A stretch of 28,949 bases of DNA from a virus, in the IMG/VR virus record IMGVR_UViG_3300034050_000569, positions 1 through 28,949 of that record, one strand, 5' to 3'. The notes under the pieces are model-generated. The model did no database searches and had not been told where the DNA came from. It worked only from the letters and a program-made list of their open reading frames with translations. Below are positions 7,971 to 13,684 of the stretch, piece by piece. The number at the start of each line of letters is the position of its first letter. The first letter of the stretch is position 1. The position numbers were made by a program, and so were the translations under genes.

Positions 7971-8243
7971 CTGTCCTACTGGCCCTGCTTGGCCCTGCTG
8001 CTCCTGCTTGTCCTGCTTGGTCCTGCTTGTCCTGCTTGGCCCTGCTGCTCCTGCTTGTCCTGCTTGGTCCTGCTTGGGCCTGCTTGGTCCTGCTTGTCCT
8101 GCTTGTCCTGCTTGTCCTGCTTGTCCTACTGGCCCTACTGGCCCTGCTTGGCCCTGCTGCTCCTGCTTGGTCCTGCTTGCCCTGCTTGGCCCTGCTGCTC
8201 CTGATTGGCCCTGCTTGTCCTACTGGCCCTGCTTGCCCTGCTT
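7971..8243. repeat. CCTGCTT-type short repeat array (9/10-bp units)
   Basis: Nearly thirty copies of a CCTGCTT, CCTGCTG or CCTACTGG core follow each other with mixed 9- and 10-bp periods. On the minus strand, short stretches read as collagen-like Gly-X-Y (GQAGPVGQAG), but the mixed unit length breaks the frame every few copies. CCTACTGGCCCTGCTTG occurs near both ends, and ACGTGTTC lies just outside each end (7946-7953, 8246-8253). It may be a decayed collagen-like gene or a DNA-level repeat. The long + strand frames through it (Leu/Ala/Cys-rich) are repeat artefacts. Confidence 0.75.
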
Positions 8244-8303
8244 TTACGTGTTCAATGCATCAATGCCTCTATTTTGCGCCAGAATCGCGTTCCCACTCAG
8301 TTT

Positions 8304-8397
8304 ATACCCTTTAGGGGTATCCATATTACCTTGCCATCAATCTGGTCGTAGGCACGATTTCAACACCATTTGAACAGGTGCTACACCTGTCAAATGG
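8304..8397 (-). other. Structured element copy 1 (hairpins, 3' of leftward genes)
   Basis: This segment resembles 10890-10956. It has a 6-bp hairpin ATACCC-TTTAG-GGGTAT (8304-8320), then CCATATT and a variable part. The shared stretch TTTCAACACC(A/G)TTTGAACAGGT ends the similarity. In this copy CCATTTGAACAGGTG (8366-8380) also pairs with 8384-8397 around CTA with one bulged base. It lies after the last leftward gene and before the terminator, so it would be in the 3' end of that transcript. Confidence 0.6.
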
Positions 8398-8405
8398 AAA
8401 AGCAG

Positions 8406-8434
8406 AAAAGCCGCGCAAATAATGCGCGGCTTTT
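8406..8434 (-). terminator. Bidirectional Rho-independent terminator
   Basis: AAAAGCCGCGC, loop AAATAAT, GCGCGGCTTTT is a perfect stem. The A and T tracts let it work in both directions, and it lies 9 nt beyond the stop of the last leftward gene at 8444. It most likely ends the leftward accessory operon and shields the repeat region. Confidence 0.9.
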
Positions 8435-8443
8435 GATGGTGGT

Positions 8444-8608
8444 TTAATCGTTCATCATTTCCCATTCTTGGCGGCTTAGGGCGGCACCCTCATAGTCAAT
8501 ACCATCATGGATTGAGTCACGTGCACGCTTTCGTTCCCGTTCAATGGCAAGGAACCTTGCCATAAATCGAATGTTTTCCTTGTCTAGTTCAGAGTGTTCT
8601 GTTTTCAT
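8444..8608 (-). CDS. Small hypothetical protein, charged helix
   Basis: 54 aa from the ATG at 8608. It is almost entirely charged helix: KTEHSELDKENIRFMARFL, then ERERKRARDSIHDGIDYEG and an acidic end. The ATG is chosen because MKTE... matches the start style of its neighbours (ATGAAAACA) and lies 4 nt after the upstream stop; the open frame extends further upstream but reads in the preceding gene. It is the last gene of the leftward operon, followed by a strong terminator. No family is recognised. A small regulatory or anti-host protein is possible, without direct evidence. Confidence 0.6.
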   Translation of the reverse strand: MKTEHSELDKENIRFMARFLAIERERKRARDSIHDGIDYEGAALSRQEWEMMND

Positions 8609-8612
8609 GGTT

Positions 8613-8840
8613 CTAGAAATTGGCGAACAGGACGACGCAGGCCCCGTATGGCCTGAATTCCCATGTATCGCCATACTTTGAAACCATCCCACGAACACCA
8701 TTCAATCCAGCCGCTTTTTTGATGCGGCGCATCATGGCCAAGTCGCTGACATTCTCAGCCGCATCAATGGAATAGCGTCTGACCCATGAATAATTGGCTT
8801 CGCCTCCGAAAGTGTCGGTGTATTCGATATTGATTTTCAT
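8613..8840 (-). CDS. Small hypothetical protein with WEFRPYGACVV C-terminus
   Basis: 75 aa. It has an aromatic/basic core (GGEANYSWVRRYSID), a helix with MMRRIKKAAGL, and the ending TWEFRPYGACVVLFANF. I believe this ending is shared with small uncharacterised proteins on gut phages and plasmids (WxxRPYGxCxVxF), but no function is known to me. The start ATG at 8840 lies 2 nt after the upstream stop, with the AT-rich, Shine-Dalgarno-poor leader typical of this block. It belongs to a tight leftward operon. Confidence 0.75.
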   Translation of the reverse strand: MKINIEYTDTFGGEANYSWVRRYSIDAAENVSDLAMMRRIKKAAGLNGVRGMVSKYGDTWEFRPYGACVVLFANF

Positions 8841-8842
8841 GA

Positions 8843-9190
8843 TTAAAATAAGCCGGTTAGAATAACGCCATTATGTAGAATCATGAAAGTGTCGTAGGTT
8901 CTGAAAAGCGTTTCCTTCAACGCATCATCGCGCTCCTCAGGTTCTAAGTCGTTCATGAGACTATCAAAATCATCATGATAGCCCTCCACAGTGCTTTTGT
9001 TCGCATGAGCCCATTCACTCAAATCAGCGTATTCTGCCCAATCTCCTCTGATAGCGTCAGCATCAAATTCAATGGGTGTATTTGTGTCTCTCTCCATTTC
9101 TTCGTAGTACTGAACAATGGCGATGGCAACCTGCCTTGTGTACCATGGAAGGCGGTCGGCTGCTTGGCTTGTCGAAAGTGTATCGATCAT
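8843..9190 (-). CDS. Hypothetical acidic protein, paralogue of the 9692-10012 product
   Basis: 115 aa, acidic. A central segment YYEEMERDTNTPIEFDADAI followed by DWAEY parallels IEEMEEDTGPYDLDIISL followed by DYSEY in the gene at 9692-10012, and both end in a hydrophobic GVILTGLF/GGIIIADF-type tail. The two are therefore probably duplicated members of one small family. I recall similar proteins in gut phage accessory regions but know no function. The leader (about CAAAATATAAAT before the ATG) has no Shine-Dalgarno. Confidence 0.75.
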   Translation of the reverse strand: MIDTLSTSQAADRLPWYTRQVAIAIVQYYEEMERDTNTPIEFDADAIRGDWAEYADLSEWAHANKSTVEGYHDDFDSLMNDLEPEERDDALKETLFRTYDTFMILHNGVILTGLF

Positions 9191-9221
9191 ATTTATATTT
9201 TGTTTATAGTTTATTGCCTTG

Positions 9222-9677
9222 TTAGTCTTCGGTTCTGTATTTGATGGTCAGGCCTGTTATTTCTCCGTTCGCTTTTGATAAATATTCATTGCTCCAATCA
9301 AGCTGATAAATCCCGTGTCCATGTTTGTCGCTGCTATTTGGGCCATTCGGTCTGAAGCCGTATTCATTGCAAAATGATTCATTCTCGGAAAAGTCTTCTC
9401 CGTATTCTTTGATTATTTCATCCATCGACATATCGCACTCTGGCAAGAATTCGTCGCACAGAATTTCATAAGCATCATGAAGTCTAGGTGCTCTGATTAC
9501 ACCTGCCAAAAACGAGAAATTGCCAAGCTGCGAGTGCCATAAAAAAAGAGGGCCATAACCTTCATCATAGAATTTGACGGAGAAGCCATTTGCATTTTCG
9601 ACAGAAATAATTGCTTGGTTGTCGTCAGGTCGAAACATTTTGTTTTCGGGTTCTGTGTAAATTTGTTCTGTTTTCAT
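9222..9677 (-). CDS. Hypothetical acidic protein (151 aa)
   Basis: The start at 9677 gives MKTEQIYTEPENK; upstream extension to 9755 is open but lies over the preceding gene's end. The middle (FSVKFYDEGYGPLFLW, VIRAPRLHDAYEILCDEFL) and the acidic DEIIKEYGEDFSENESF segment suggest a compact cytosolic protein. A second part begins near YGFRPNGPNSSDKHGHGIY. No membrane segment or known catalytic motif is visible. It shares the ATGAAAACAGAACA start with the gene at 8608, which points to a common leader style for the cluster. Function unknown. Confidence 0.72.
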   Translation of the reverse strand: MKTEQIYTEPENKMFRPDDNQAIISVENANGFSVKFYDEGYGPLFLWHSQLGNFSFLAGVIRAPRLHDAYEILCDEFLPECDMSMDEIIKEYGEDFSENESFCNEYGFRPNGPNSSDKHGHGIYQLDWSNEYLSKANGEITGLTIKYRTED

Positions 9678-9691
9678 GATTGAAAATAGTG

Positions 9692-10012
9692 TTAGAAATC
9701 TGCGATGATGATTCCGCCAAGGAAAGGGCGGATTTGTGTTCTTTCGCTCAGCCAAAAAGCGGCTGCGGCCTCATTCGCAGTGTCAAATTCGTCTGGTGCG
9801 GGGCACCATCCATACATTGATGCTGCCTCCATGGCATTCTGGTATTCACTGTAATCGCAGCGCAGAGAAATGATGTCTAAATCATAAGGGCCTGTATCTT
9901 CTTCCATTTCCTCTATCCACTCCATGAGAATGAGGGCGCCATTTTTGCTGAAATTGTTACAGGCCCGCAGCATAATTTCTGCGGCTTCATAGGGGGTGAC
10001 GAATAGTTTCAT
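9692..10012 (-). CDS. Hypothetical protein, paralogue of the 8843-9190 product
   Basis: 106 aa from the ATG at 10012 (MKLFVTPYEAAEIML). It carries the IEEMEEDTGPYDLDIISL-RCDYSEY core also seen in diverged form in the product of 8843-9190, then an Ala-rich helix (EAAAAFWLSERT) and a terminal FLGGIIIADF. An upstream extension to 10111 is rejected because it overlaps the end of the preceding gene. The ending resembles a recurring tail in small gut-phage proteins. No enzyme motif is visible. Confidence 0.72.
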   Translation of the reverse strand: MKLFVTPYEAAEIMLRACNNFSKNGALILMEWIEEMEEDTGPYDLDIISLRCDYSEYQNAMEAASMYGWCPAPDEFDTANEAAAAFWLSERTQIRPFLGGIIIADF

Positions 10013-10043
10013 ATTTTGGTATTTTGGGTGTATTGGTGTTTGA

Positions 10044-10334
10044 CTAGTAAAGAAGTGATTCAGGGCCTGTGTGCCCGAAGCACCATTGCGCTTTATTGCA
10101 TCCATGGACACGGGCGGATTTACGTAGCTTAGGCATCACAAAGGCGCGGGTCGCTGCCTCCCTATACATTGATGCGTTTTTGTATGGTTCACCATCGGCG
10201 GCCCATGCGTCTCGTGCTGCTCTGCTTGTGAATCGTACTGTATCAAAGCAGGGTAGACTTTTTCCATCATGGTGCTGCCAGAGCGCGTTCTGACCATATG
10301 GCCATACGATGGCGTAGTAATATTTTGTTTTCAT
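10044..10334 (-). CDS. Small hypothetical protein with N-terminal YYAIVWPYG motif
   Basis: 96 aa from the ATG at 10334. The N-terminus, MKTKYYYAIVWPYGQNALW, is beta-like and aromatic. It is followed by VRFTSRAARDAWAADGEPY, which resembles the small-protein pattern of a residue-exchange or DNA-mimic fold only vaguely. The C-terminal half has a basic stretch (MPKLRKSARVHGCNK). The ATG lies 4 nt after the upstream stop, supporting it over the longer open frame to 10412. It belongs to the tightly packed leftward operon. Family not recognised. Confidence 0.7.
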   Translation of the reverse strand: MKTKYYYAIVWPYGQNALWQHHDGKSLPCFDTVRFTSRAARDAWAADGEPYKNASMYREAATRAFVMPKLRKSARVHGCNKAQWCFGHTGPESLLY

Positions 10335-10338
10335 GGTA

Positions 10339-10521
10339 TTAGTAGCGTTCAAATGAACCGTATTTTTTGGCGATAGCGTCAAACACTCGCATGGATGACT
10401 CTTGGAGATCAATGGACAGGTGTTTGATGGTGGCCATAAACTGCCCTCGAACTAGGCGCAAATGGCGGCGGCTCTTGATACCCTTGTGGGCTACTTTCAG
10501 GAATGTGACGGGTTTGTTCAT
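10339..10521 (-). CDS. Small basic hypothetical protein
   Basis: 60 aa from the ATG at 10521. It is strongly basic in the first half (KVAHKGIKSRRHLRLVRGQF) and helical in the second (LQESSMRVFDAIAKKYGSF). Basic charge and size would suit nucleic-acid binding, but no HTH or zinc motif is seen. The start lies 1 nt after the preceding stop. The stop region overlaps a GTTCAAATGAAC palindrome (10348-10359), similar to the operator-like sites at 11478-11573. Confidence 0.62.
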   Translation of the reverse strand: MNKPVTFLKVAHKGIKSRRHLRLVRGQFMATIKHLSIDLQESSMRVFDAIAKKYGSFERY

Positions 10522-10522
10522 A

Positions 10523-10720
10523 CTATTTGCGGGGGTATTCTGAGGCATAAAGAGCATCAAGTGATTCTAATACAGGTGTTCTATATTCTGTTCCATCTGG
10601 GAGGAACACTGTGGCCACAGCCTTGTCTGGCGATTGGATAGAAAAGGCTCCTCCGACATATTGCTTGATGATTTTACCCTCAGCACGTGCTGAGGCGATT
10701 ATTTCTAGATGTGTTTTCAT
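10523..10720 (-). CDS. First gene of leftward accessory operon, small hypothetical protein
   Basis: 65 aa from the ATG at 10720 (MKTHLEIIASARAEGK). It has a beta-like middle (KIIKQYVGGAFSIQS, AVATVFLPDGTEYRTPV) and a short C-terminal helix (LESLDALYASEYPRK). The longer frame to 10792 runs through a pseudoknot-like leader and is rejected. As the first gene of the tight 10720-8444 cluster it would be the direct target of any leader regulation. Family not recognised. Confidence 0.68.
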   Translation of the reverse strand: MKTHLEIIASARAEGKIIKQYVGGAFSIQSPDKAVATVFLPDGTEYRTPVLESLDALYASEYPRK

Positions 10721-10735
10721 TTTGTTTATTTGTTG

Positions 10736-10787
10736 CCCTTGGCTTGATTGCCTCAGTCCTTTCACTGTACCCGCCAAGGGTTGAGGC
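10736..10787 (-). promoter_or_regulatory. Possible H-type pseudoknot in operon leader
   Basis: Read on the minus strand, GCCUCA (10787-10782) can pair with UGAGGC (10755-10750), and CCCUUGGC (10780-10773) with GCCAAGGG (10743-10736). The order S1-S2-S1'-S2' with gaps of 1, 17 and 6 nt is an H-type pseudoknot, and it ends 15 nt before the ATG at 10720. Both stems are perfect. It could be a translation operator or riboswitch-like leader; it matches no riboswitch class I can name. Confidence 0.55.
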
Positions 10788-10792
10788 GTCAA

Positions 10793-10977
10793 ATAAATAA
10801 TTCATGATTTTGCAATCATTTTTGATTTATTTTACTGTTCATATATTCATATCGTTATTTTGCGTTTATTTGGCCGTTCTAGGCACTTTGCTACCCTCCG
10901 GGGGTAGCCATATTGCCCTGCCCATGATCTGCTCACCAGCAAAGTTTCAACACCGTTTGAACAGGTAATACACCATT
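10793..10977. promoter_or_regulatory. AT-rich intergenic leader region of accessory operon
   Basis: The gap between the HTH gene and the accessory operon is AT-rich at 10793-10870. It has a hairpin ATGATT-TTGC-AATCAT (10804-10819) and a TGTTCAT half-site near 10836, and then holds structured element copy 2. The promoter for the leftward operon is expected here, but I cannot assign -35 and -10 boxes with confidence. Confidence 0.4.
10890..10956 (-). other. Structured element copy 2
   Basis: A 7-bp hairpin GCTACCC-TCCGG-GGGTAGC (10890-10908) is followed by CCATATT, a variable segment with a small hairpin (TGCT/AGCA when read on the minus strand), and TTTCAACACCGTTTGAACAGGT (10935-10956). It aligns with 8304-8380. 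The hairpin arms differ between copies yet stay paired (ATACCC/GGGTAT against CTACCC/GGGTAG), which indicates conserved structure. It lies just after the HTH gene stop on the minus strand. Confidence 0.6.
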
Positions 10978-11349
10978 TCAGGCCTGTATTTTAACCATTG
11001 CGATCAAGGCATCTTGATGCTCTTTTGAACACGCTATTTTGTTCGCCACTATAGCCGCAATCTTCTTATGCTGATATGGTGTAATGATTCCCTCAGGCGG
11101 AGACATGGTGTTCAGCCTATCAATTACCATTTTGACCACCCACTCGGGCGGGCAGTGTTCGCCTGTTTCCCATTTTTGGAGTGTTCTTGTGGATACATTG
11201 CAAAGCGCCCTAGCGAGCTGACTTTGTGTGCAATGGTGTTCTTTTCTGTAGGCTTTAAGCAATAACGGGAACGAGTGCATAGACCGCCCACTGTACGGGG
11301 GAAGGGTACAAATTCCATTCATTTGTTTAGAATCATTCATGGTGTTCAT
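10978..11349 (-). CDS. XRE/Cro-CI-like HTH transcriptional regulator
   Basis: 123 aa from the ATG at 11349 (MNTMNDSK); an ATG at 11340 is equally possible. Residues about 30-75 form a lambda-repressor-like HTH: LLKAYRKEHHCTQSQLARAL, then VSTRTLQKWETGEHCPP. The C-terminal part (about 76-123) is helical and has no visible protease or dimerisation domain, so it is Cro- or antitoxin-like in size rather than a full CI repressor. The open frame continues to 11553, but that extension is repeat-encoded operator DNA. It is divergent from the rightward gene at 11684, with operator-like palindromes between: the classic layout of a phage switch. Confidence 0.8.
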   Translation of the reverse strand: MNTMNDSKQMNGICTLPPYSGRSMHSFPLLLKAYRKEHHCTQSQLARALCNVSTRTLQKWETGEHCPPEWVVKMVIDRLNTMSPPEGIITPYQHKKIAAIVANKIACSKEHQDALIAMVKIQA

Positions 11350-11397
11350 TTGCTTTTGTTGTTTATTTGAACGCCAAATGGATTTATATATGCTGCA

Positions 11398-11465
11398 TTT
11401 TTGGATAGGCTGATATTTTGTATAGGCTGACTTTTTGTATAGGCTGGCTTTTTGTATAGGCTGGA
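11398..11465. repeat. Four 17-bp tandem repeats upstream of the HTH gene
   Basis: Units start at 11398, 11415, 11432 and 11449 with consensus TTTTTGTATAGGCTGRC; the first has GGATAG for GTATAG. On the minus strand each reads CAGCCTATACAAAA, a TATACA hexamer that looks like a -10 box repeated four times. They lie between the palindromic operators and the HTH gene start, in that gene's expected leader. A regulator-binding array or expanded promoter element is likely. Confidence 0.7.
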
Positions 11466-11477
11466 CCTTTTGACCAC

Positions 11478-11573
11478 TGTTCAAGTGAACACCATTGTCA
11501 TTTCTGAGAAAAGTGTTCAAATGAACAGTGTTCAGGCGAACACCCCTGTTCAAGAAAACTGTTCATTCGAGTA
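11478..11573. promoter_or_regulatory. Operator-like cluster TGTTCA-N2-TGAACA
   Basis: Full sites are TGTTCAAGTGAACA (11478-11491), TGTTCAAATGAACA (11514-11527) and TGTTCAGGCGAACA (11529-11542, one mismatch in the right half). Half-sites begin with TGTTCA at 11547 and 11560. Several spaced near-identical palindromes between divergent genes is the pattern of a Cro/CI-type switch. The HTH protein at 10978-11349 is the obvious candidate ligand. Related half-sites also occur in the two structured elements. Confidence 0.75.
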
Positions 11574-11683
11574 CGGTGGCGGTTTCCTGCTCACGCGCAG
11601 AAAACTTGTTCATTAATGATTTTTGTTTTAGTCCGATACGCTAAGAAGATTACTGTAAAATTGCTTGCTTGTGTTTTTAGTCA

Positions 11684-12205
11684 GTGTTAATTAGGCCAAT
11701 CGATACCGATCATCCAGTTTTTCAGGTTTCAGCACCTGAATATGTTGAAGCGCATGAAGATATTCTTGCGGAAAGAATAGTGGCGCGATGGAAGACCGTT
11801 TATGATTTGTCACGCGCACAAGCAATATGCATTGTTAAGGAAGAATATGTAAGATTGCAGGCCGAAATCGACAAGCGTTCCGGCCTAGATCTCCCTTCAT
11901 ACGACCGTGGCCTGTCGGCAGTGCTCGCCCACATCTCAGACTCAGCCAGTCCACTGCTGGAACTCGACGTGGTACTGTACTGTTACGGCCTGATCGGGCG
12001 CGCTGAAGAGTCGATGGAGCAAATCGCCAAGCGGCACCGGCTTTCCAAACAGGCGTTCAGCAAGCGAGTTGACCGGCTGCTGGCAGACTTTCACCTTCCC
12101 CCTCAAAACGGTATGCGCCCAGTCCACCAGCGCCATGTGTACGAGTCTGTGCACGTAGCCAAATGGGGCCACATCGAACAAGACGCACCAGCACCCAAAC
12201 CATGA
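11684..12205 (+). CDS. HTH protein, late-regulator or sigma-region-4-like
   Basis: 173 aa from GTG at 11684, the first start in frame after the divergent control region. The N-terminal half is helical (ILAERIVARWKTVYDLSRAQ). Residues about 108-132 (EESMEQIAKRHRLSKQAFSKRV) form a helix-turn-helix of the sigma-region-4/MarR style, preceded by a hydrophobic helix VVLYCYGLIG. It heads the rightward block that leads into the packaging genes, the place where phages put a late activator. A DNA-packaging or replication accessory role is also possible. The stop overlaps the resolvase start as ATGA. Confidence 0.7.
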   Translation: MLIRPIDTDHPVFQVSAPEYVEAHEDILAERIVARWKTVYDLSRAQAICIVKEEYVRLQAEIDKRSGLDLPSYDRGLSAVLAHISDSASPLLELDVVLYCYGLIGRAEESMEQIAKRHRLSKQAFSKRVDRLLADFHLPPQNGMRPVHQRHVYESVHVAKWGHIEQDAPAPKP

Positions 12206-12681
12206 CCACCTATATTGCCATCGACCCCGGCGTAAACGGAGGTATTGCATGGGATGGAGCCGCGCTTCCCTCCTGCATGGGGATGCCGGGCAGTGACACA
12301 GAAATAGCGGAAGAAATCGAGAGGCTTGCTGGAATGGACGATGTGCTTCGCCGCATCCATCCCGGCGTGAAGTGCCTCATTGAGGACGTGCCCAAGTTCG
12401 TCGGCAAGGCATTGCCGGGTAGCACCATCTTCCCTCTCGCGTTTAACTGCGGGCTGGTGCGAGGTATCGCGGTATCTCTTCGGATGCCGGTCATCCTCGT
12501 CCGCCCGCAAGACTGGCAAAAACACTTTCGACTCGGAACCAAAGGCGATACCAGCGGAACGACCGAGTGGAAAAACAAACTAAAGGCCGAGGCACAGCGG
12601 CGTTACCCTCACCTCAAGGTGACTCTCAAAACAGCAGACGCGCTACTGTTGCTCGCGTATGCAAAAGAAAAGGGATTATAA
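12202..12681 (+). CDS. RuvC-like Holliday junction resolvase
   Basis: 159 aa. YIAIDPGVNGGIAW at the N-terminus carries the first acidic residue of the RNase H fold (D8), CLIEDV the second (E61), and KTADALLLLAYA the third (D146), the RuvC pattern and spacing. It would resolve branched phage DNA before packaging, consistent with its place just upstream of the terminase module. The start ATG at 12202 overlaps the previous stop as ATGA, so upstream in-frame codons to 12163 are rejected. The length is close to phage RuvC proteins. Confidence 0.87.
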   Translation: MTTYIAIDPGVNGGIAWDGAALPSCMGMPGSDTEIAEEIERLAGMDDVLRRIHPGVKCLIEDVPKFVGKALPGSTIFPLAFNCGLVRGIAVSLRMPVILVRPQDWQKHFRLGTKGDTSGTTEWKNKLKAEAQRRYPHLKVTLKTADALLLLAYAKEKGL

Positions 12682-12685
12682 TAAT

Positions 12686-12886
12686 ATGTTTACACAGGTT
12701 GAACTCAAAACATCAAGCCGCGTTAAAATCTTTAAGGACCTGCCAGTCGGAGAGGTTCGCGAGGTTGCCAACAAGCCTTTGAATACGTTGAAGTCGATGG
12801 TCCGCTGTCGTATGCGCAGCTACCCCGGCGAAACCTATTCAATCAACGAGCAAGGCCCGCCGTTCCAGCTCCGCCGCGAATCCTAG
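12686..12886 (+). CDS. Small hypothetical protein (66 aa)
   Basis: The ATG at 12686 follows the RuvC-like stop by 4 nt in a TAATATG context, also seen at 13685 and 25447. The protein is basic (VELKTSSRVKIFKDL, LKSMVRCRMRSYPG) with a possible short HTH-like segment (VGEVREVANKPLNTLKSMV). It ends 1 nt before the next gene. DNA binding is plausible from charge and setting, but no family is recognised. Confidence 0.6.
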   Translation: MFTQVELKTSSRVKIFKDLPVGEVREVANKPLNTLKSMVRCRMRSYPGETYSINEQGPPFQLRRES

Positions 12887-12887
12887 T

Positions 12888-13445
12888 ATGCAGCTCGCTC
12901 TTCCAAACTTCGAGTCATTTAACTCTGATCAGCTTCAAGAGTATGCGGCCAGAGAACTGGGCATCATGCGGGATGAGGCGCAGATGGCTGCTGGCATATC
13001 CGCGACGGCATTCAACCGTGCGTGGGCGGTGGGCAAGGCGTGCGTTAAACTCAAGGATGCCGTTGGTGAGGAGAAGTGGGAAGAGTACGCCTCGCAAAAC
13101 ATCGGTGGTGGCGATTACTATGCGGTCTACCGCTGCATGCGGCTGGCGCGGATGTCGCCGGAAGCGCCACCGCTTCAAAAATCTGGGAGCAGCCAATATA
13201 AGCAGCTTCAAATCGCGATTGGCGGCGAGGCAGTGCCAAAGCCGACGCCAAGGAAGACAGACGTGCTGAAATTTCAGAACCTCATGGCATCGCTGGGTTG
13301 CATCCGGCGGTGGTGGCGCGAGGGGGCAGTGCTCGACACATTGGATGAGGAGATGATTTCAGAGATCCTTGAAGACATGCAGTTTGTAATCACCATCTAC
13401 GATGACCTCAAGAAGCAGATTCCCGAAACCCCCGTGTCCTCCTAA
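12888..13445 (+). CDS. Hypothetical protein, DUF3102-like N-terminal helix region
   Basis: 185 aa. Residues about 40-85 (AWAVGKACVKLKDAVGEEKWEEY, then YYAVYRCMRLARM) resemble the pattern in DUF3102-type phage and plasmid proteins, where a conserved helix is followed by a G.W-like turn. The C-terminal part is acidic and helical (EEMISEILEDMQFVITIYDDL). The protein may bind DNA, since related families sit near partition or replication genes, but this similarity is weak and from memory. It is followed by a small gene whose start is uncertain. Confidence 0.6.
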   Translation: MQLALPNFESFNSDQLQEYAARELGIMRDEAQMAAGISATAFNRAWAVGKACVKLKDAVGEEKWEEYASQNIGGGDYYAVYRCMRLARMSPEAPPLQKSGSSQYKQLQIAIGGEAVPKPTPRKTDVLKFQNLMASLGCIRRWWREGAVLDTLDEEMISEILEDMQFVITIYDDLKKQIPETPVSS

Positions 13446-13446
13446 A

Positions 13447-13683
13447 GTGGATGTAGACATCACATTGGGCGACGCTCCCCCGGTTTTTAAGCGGGTCCAG
13501 CAAACCATGGATATTTCAAGGGATACAATAGCCCCCGCTACAGCACAAAGAGGTGCGGGGCAGCCTTGTGATCAGTCCAGTGAGATCTTGCTAAAAGAAT
13601 GGATCGAGTGGTGCAGAAGCACCGGCAGGGAAGCGCACGCTGCGGATCTGATCGAGCGCACGCGCACGGCTCTGCGCCAATAA
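13447..13683 (+). CDS. Small hypothetical protein before the terminase
   Basis: 78 aa if GTG at 13447 is used; an ATG at 13402 would overlap the upstream gene by 44 nt, and an ATG at 13507 is also possible. The C-terminal half is protein-like (EILLKEWIEWCRSTGREAHA, then ERTRTALRQ) and helical; the N-terminal half is less certain. It ends 1 nt before the small terminase gene, separated only by AT, so co-expression with packaging genes is expected. Function unknown. Confidence 0.5.
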   Translation: MDVDITLGDAPPVFKRVQQTMDISRDTIAPATAQRGAGQPCDQSSEILLKEWIEWCRSTGREAHAADLIERTRTALRQ

Positions 13684-13684
13684 T

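Larger units (their letters stand above)
7338..8443. other. About 1.1 kb non-coding region between convergent blocks
   Basis: I see no credible gene here. In order it contains a G-rich stretch (7338-7570), an AT-rich stretch (about 7600-7880) with a perfect 12-bp palindrome TTCCTATAGGAA at 7701-7712, 18-bp tandem repeats, a 14-bp palindrome CGAACACGTGTTCG at 7940-7953, the CCTGCTT-type array, a structured element shared with 10890-10956, and a bidirectional terminator. The density of repeats next to an AT-rich tract resembles a replication origin or maintenance region. That is inference. Confidence 0.6.

Noticed and set aside
7770-8243. CRISPR array
   Set aside because: Units are contiguous with no unique spacers and no cas genes are near.
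7823-8373. Long + strand open frames through the CCTGCTT array
   Set aside because: They are Leu/Ala/Cys-rich repeats open by composition in several frames; they have no domain, no plausible start signal, and the strand is opposite to the nearby leftward genes.
10736-10787. HDV-like ribozyme
   Set aside because: The second-stem gap is only 6 nt, with no room for the P4 stem and catalytic joining strand.
8304-10956. Integron attC sites or transposon ends
   Set aside because: No integrase or transposase is present, no target duplication is seen, and the conserved core does not match attC R-box motifs.
11350-11553. N-terminal extension of the XRE-type regulator
   Set aside because: The extra residues are encoded by operator palindromes and 17-bp repeats and look like repeat-derived sequence.
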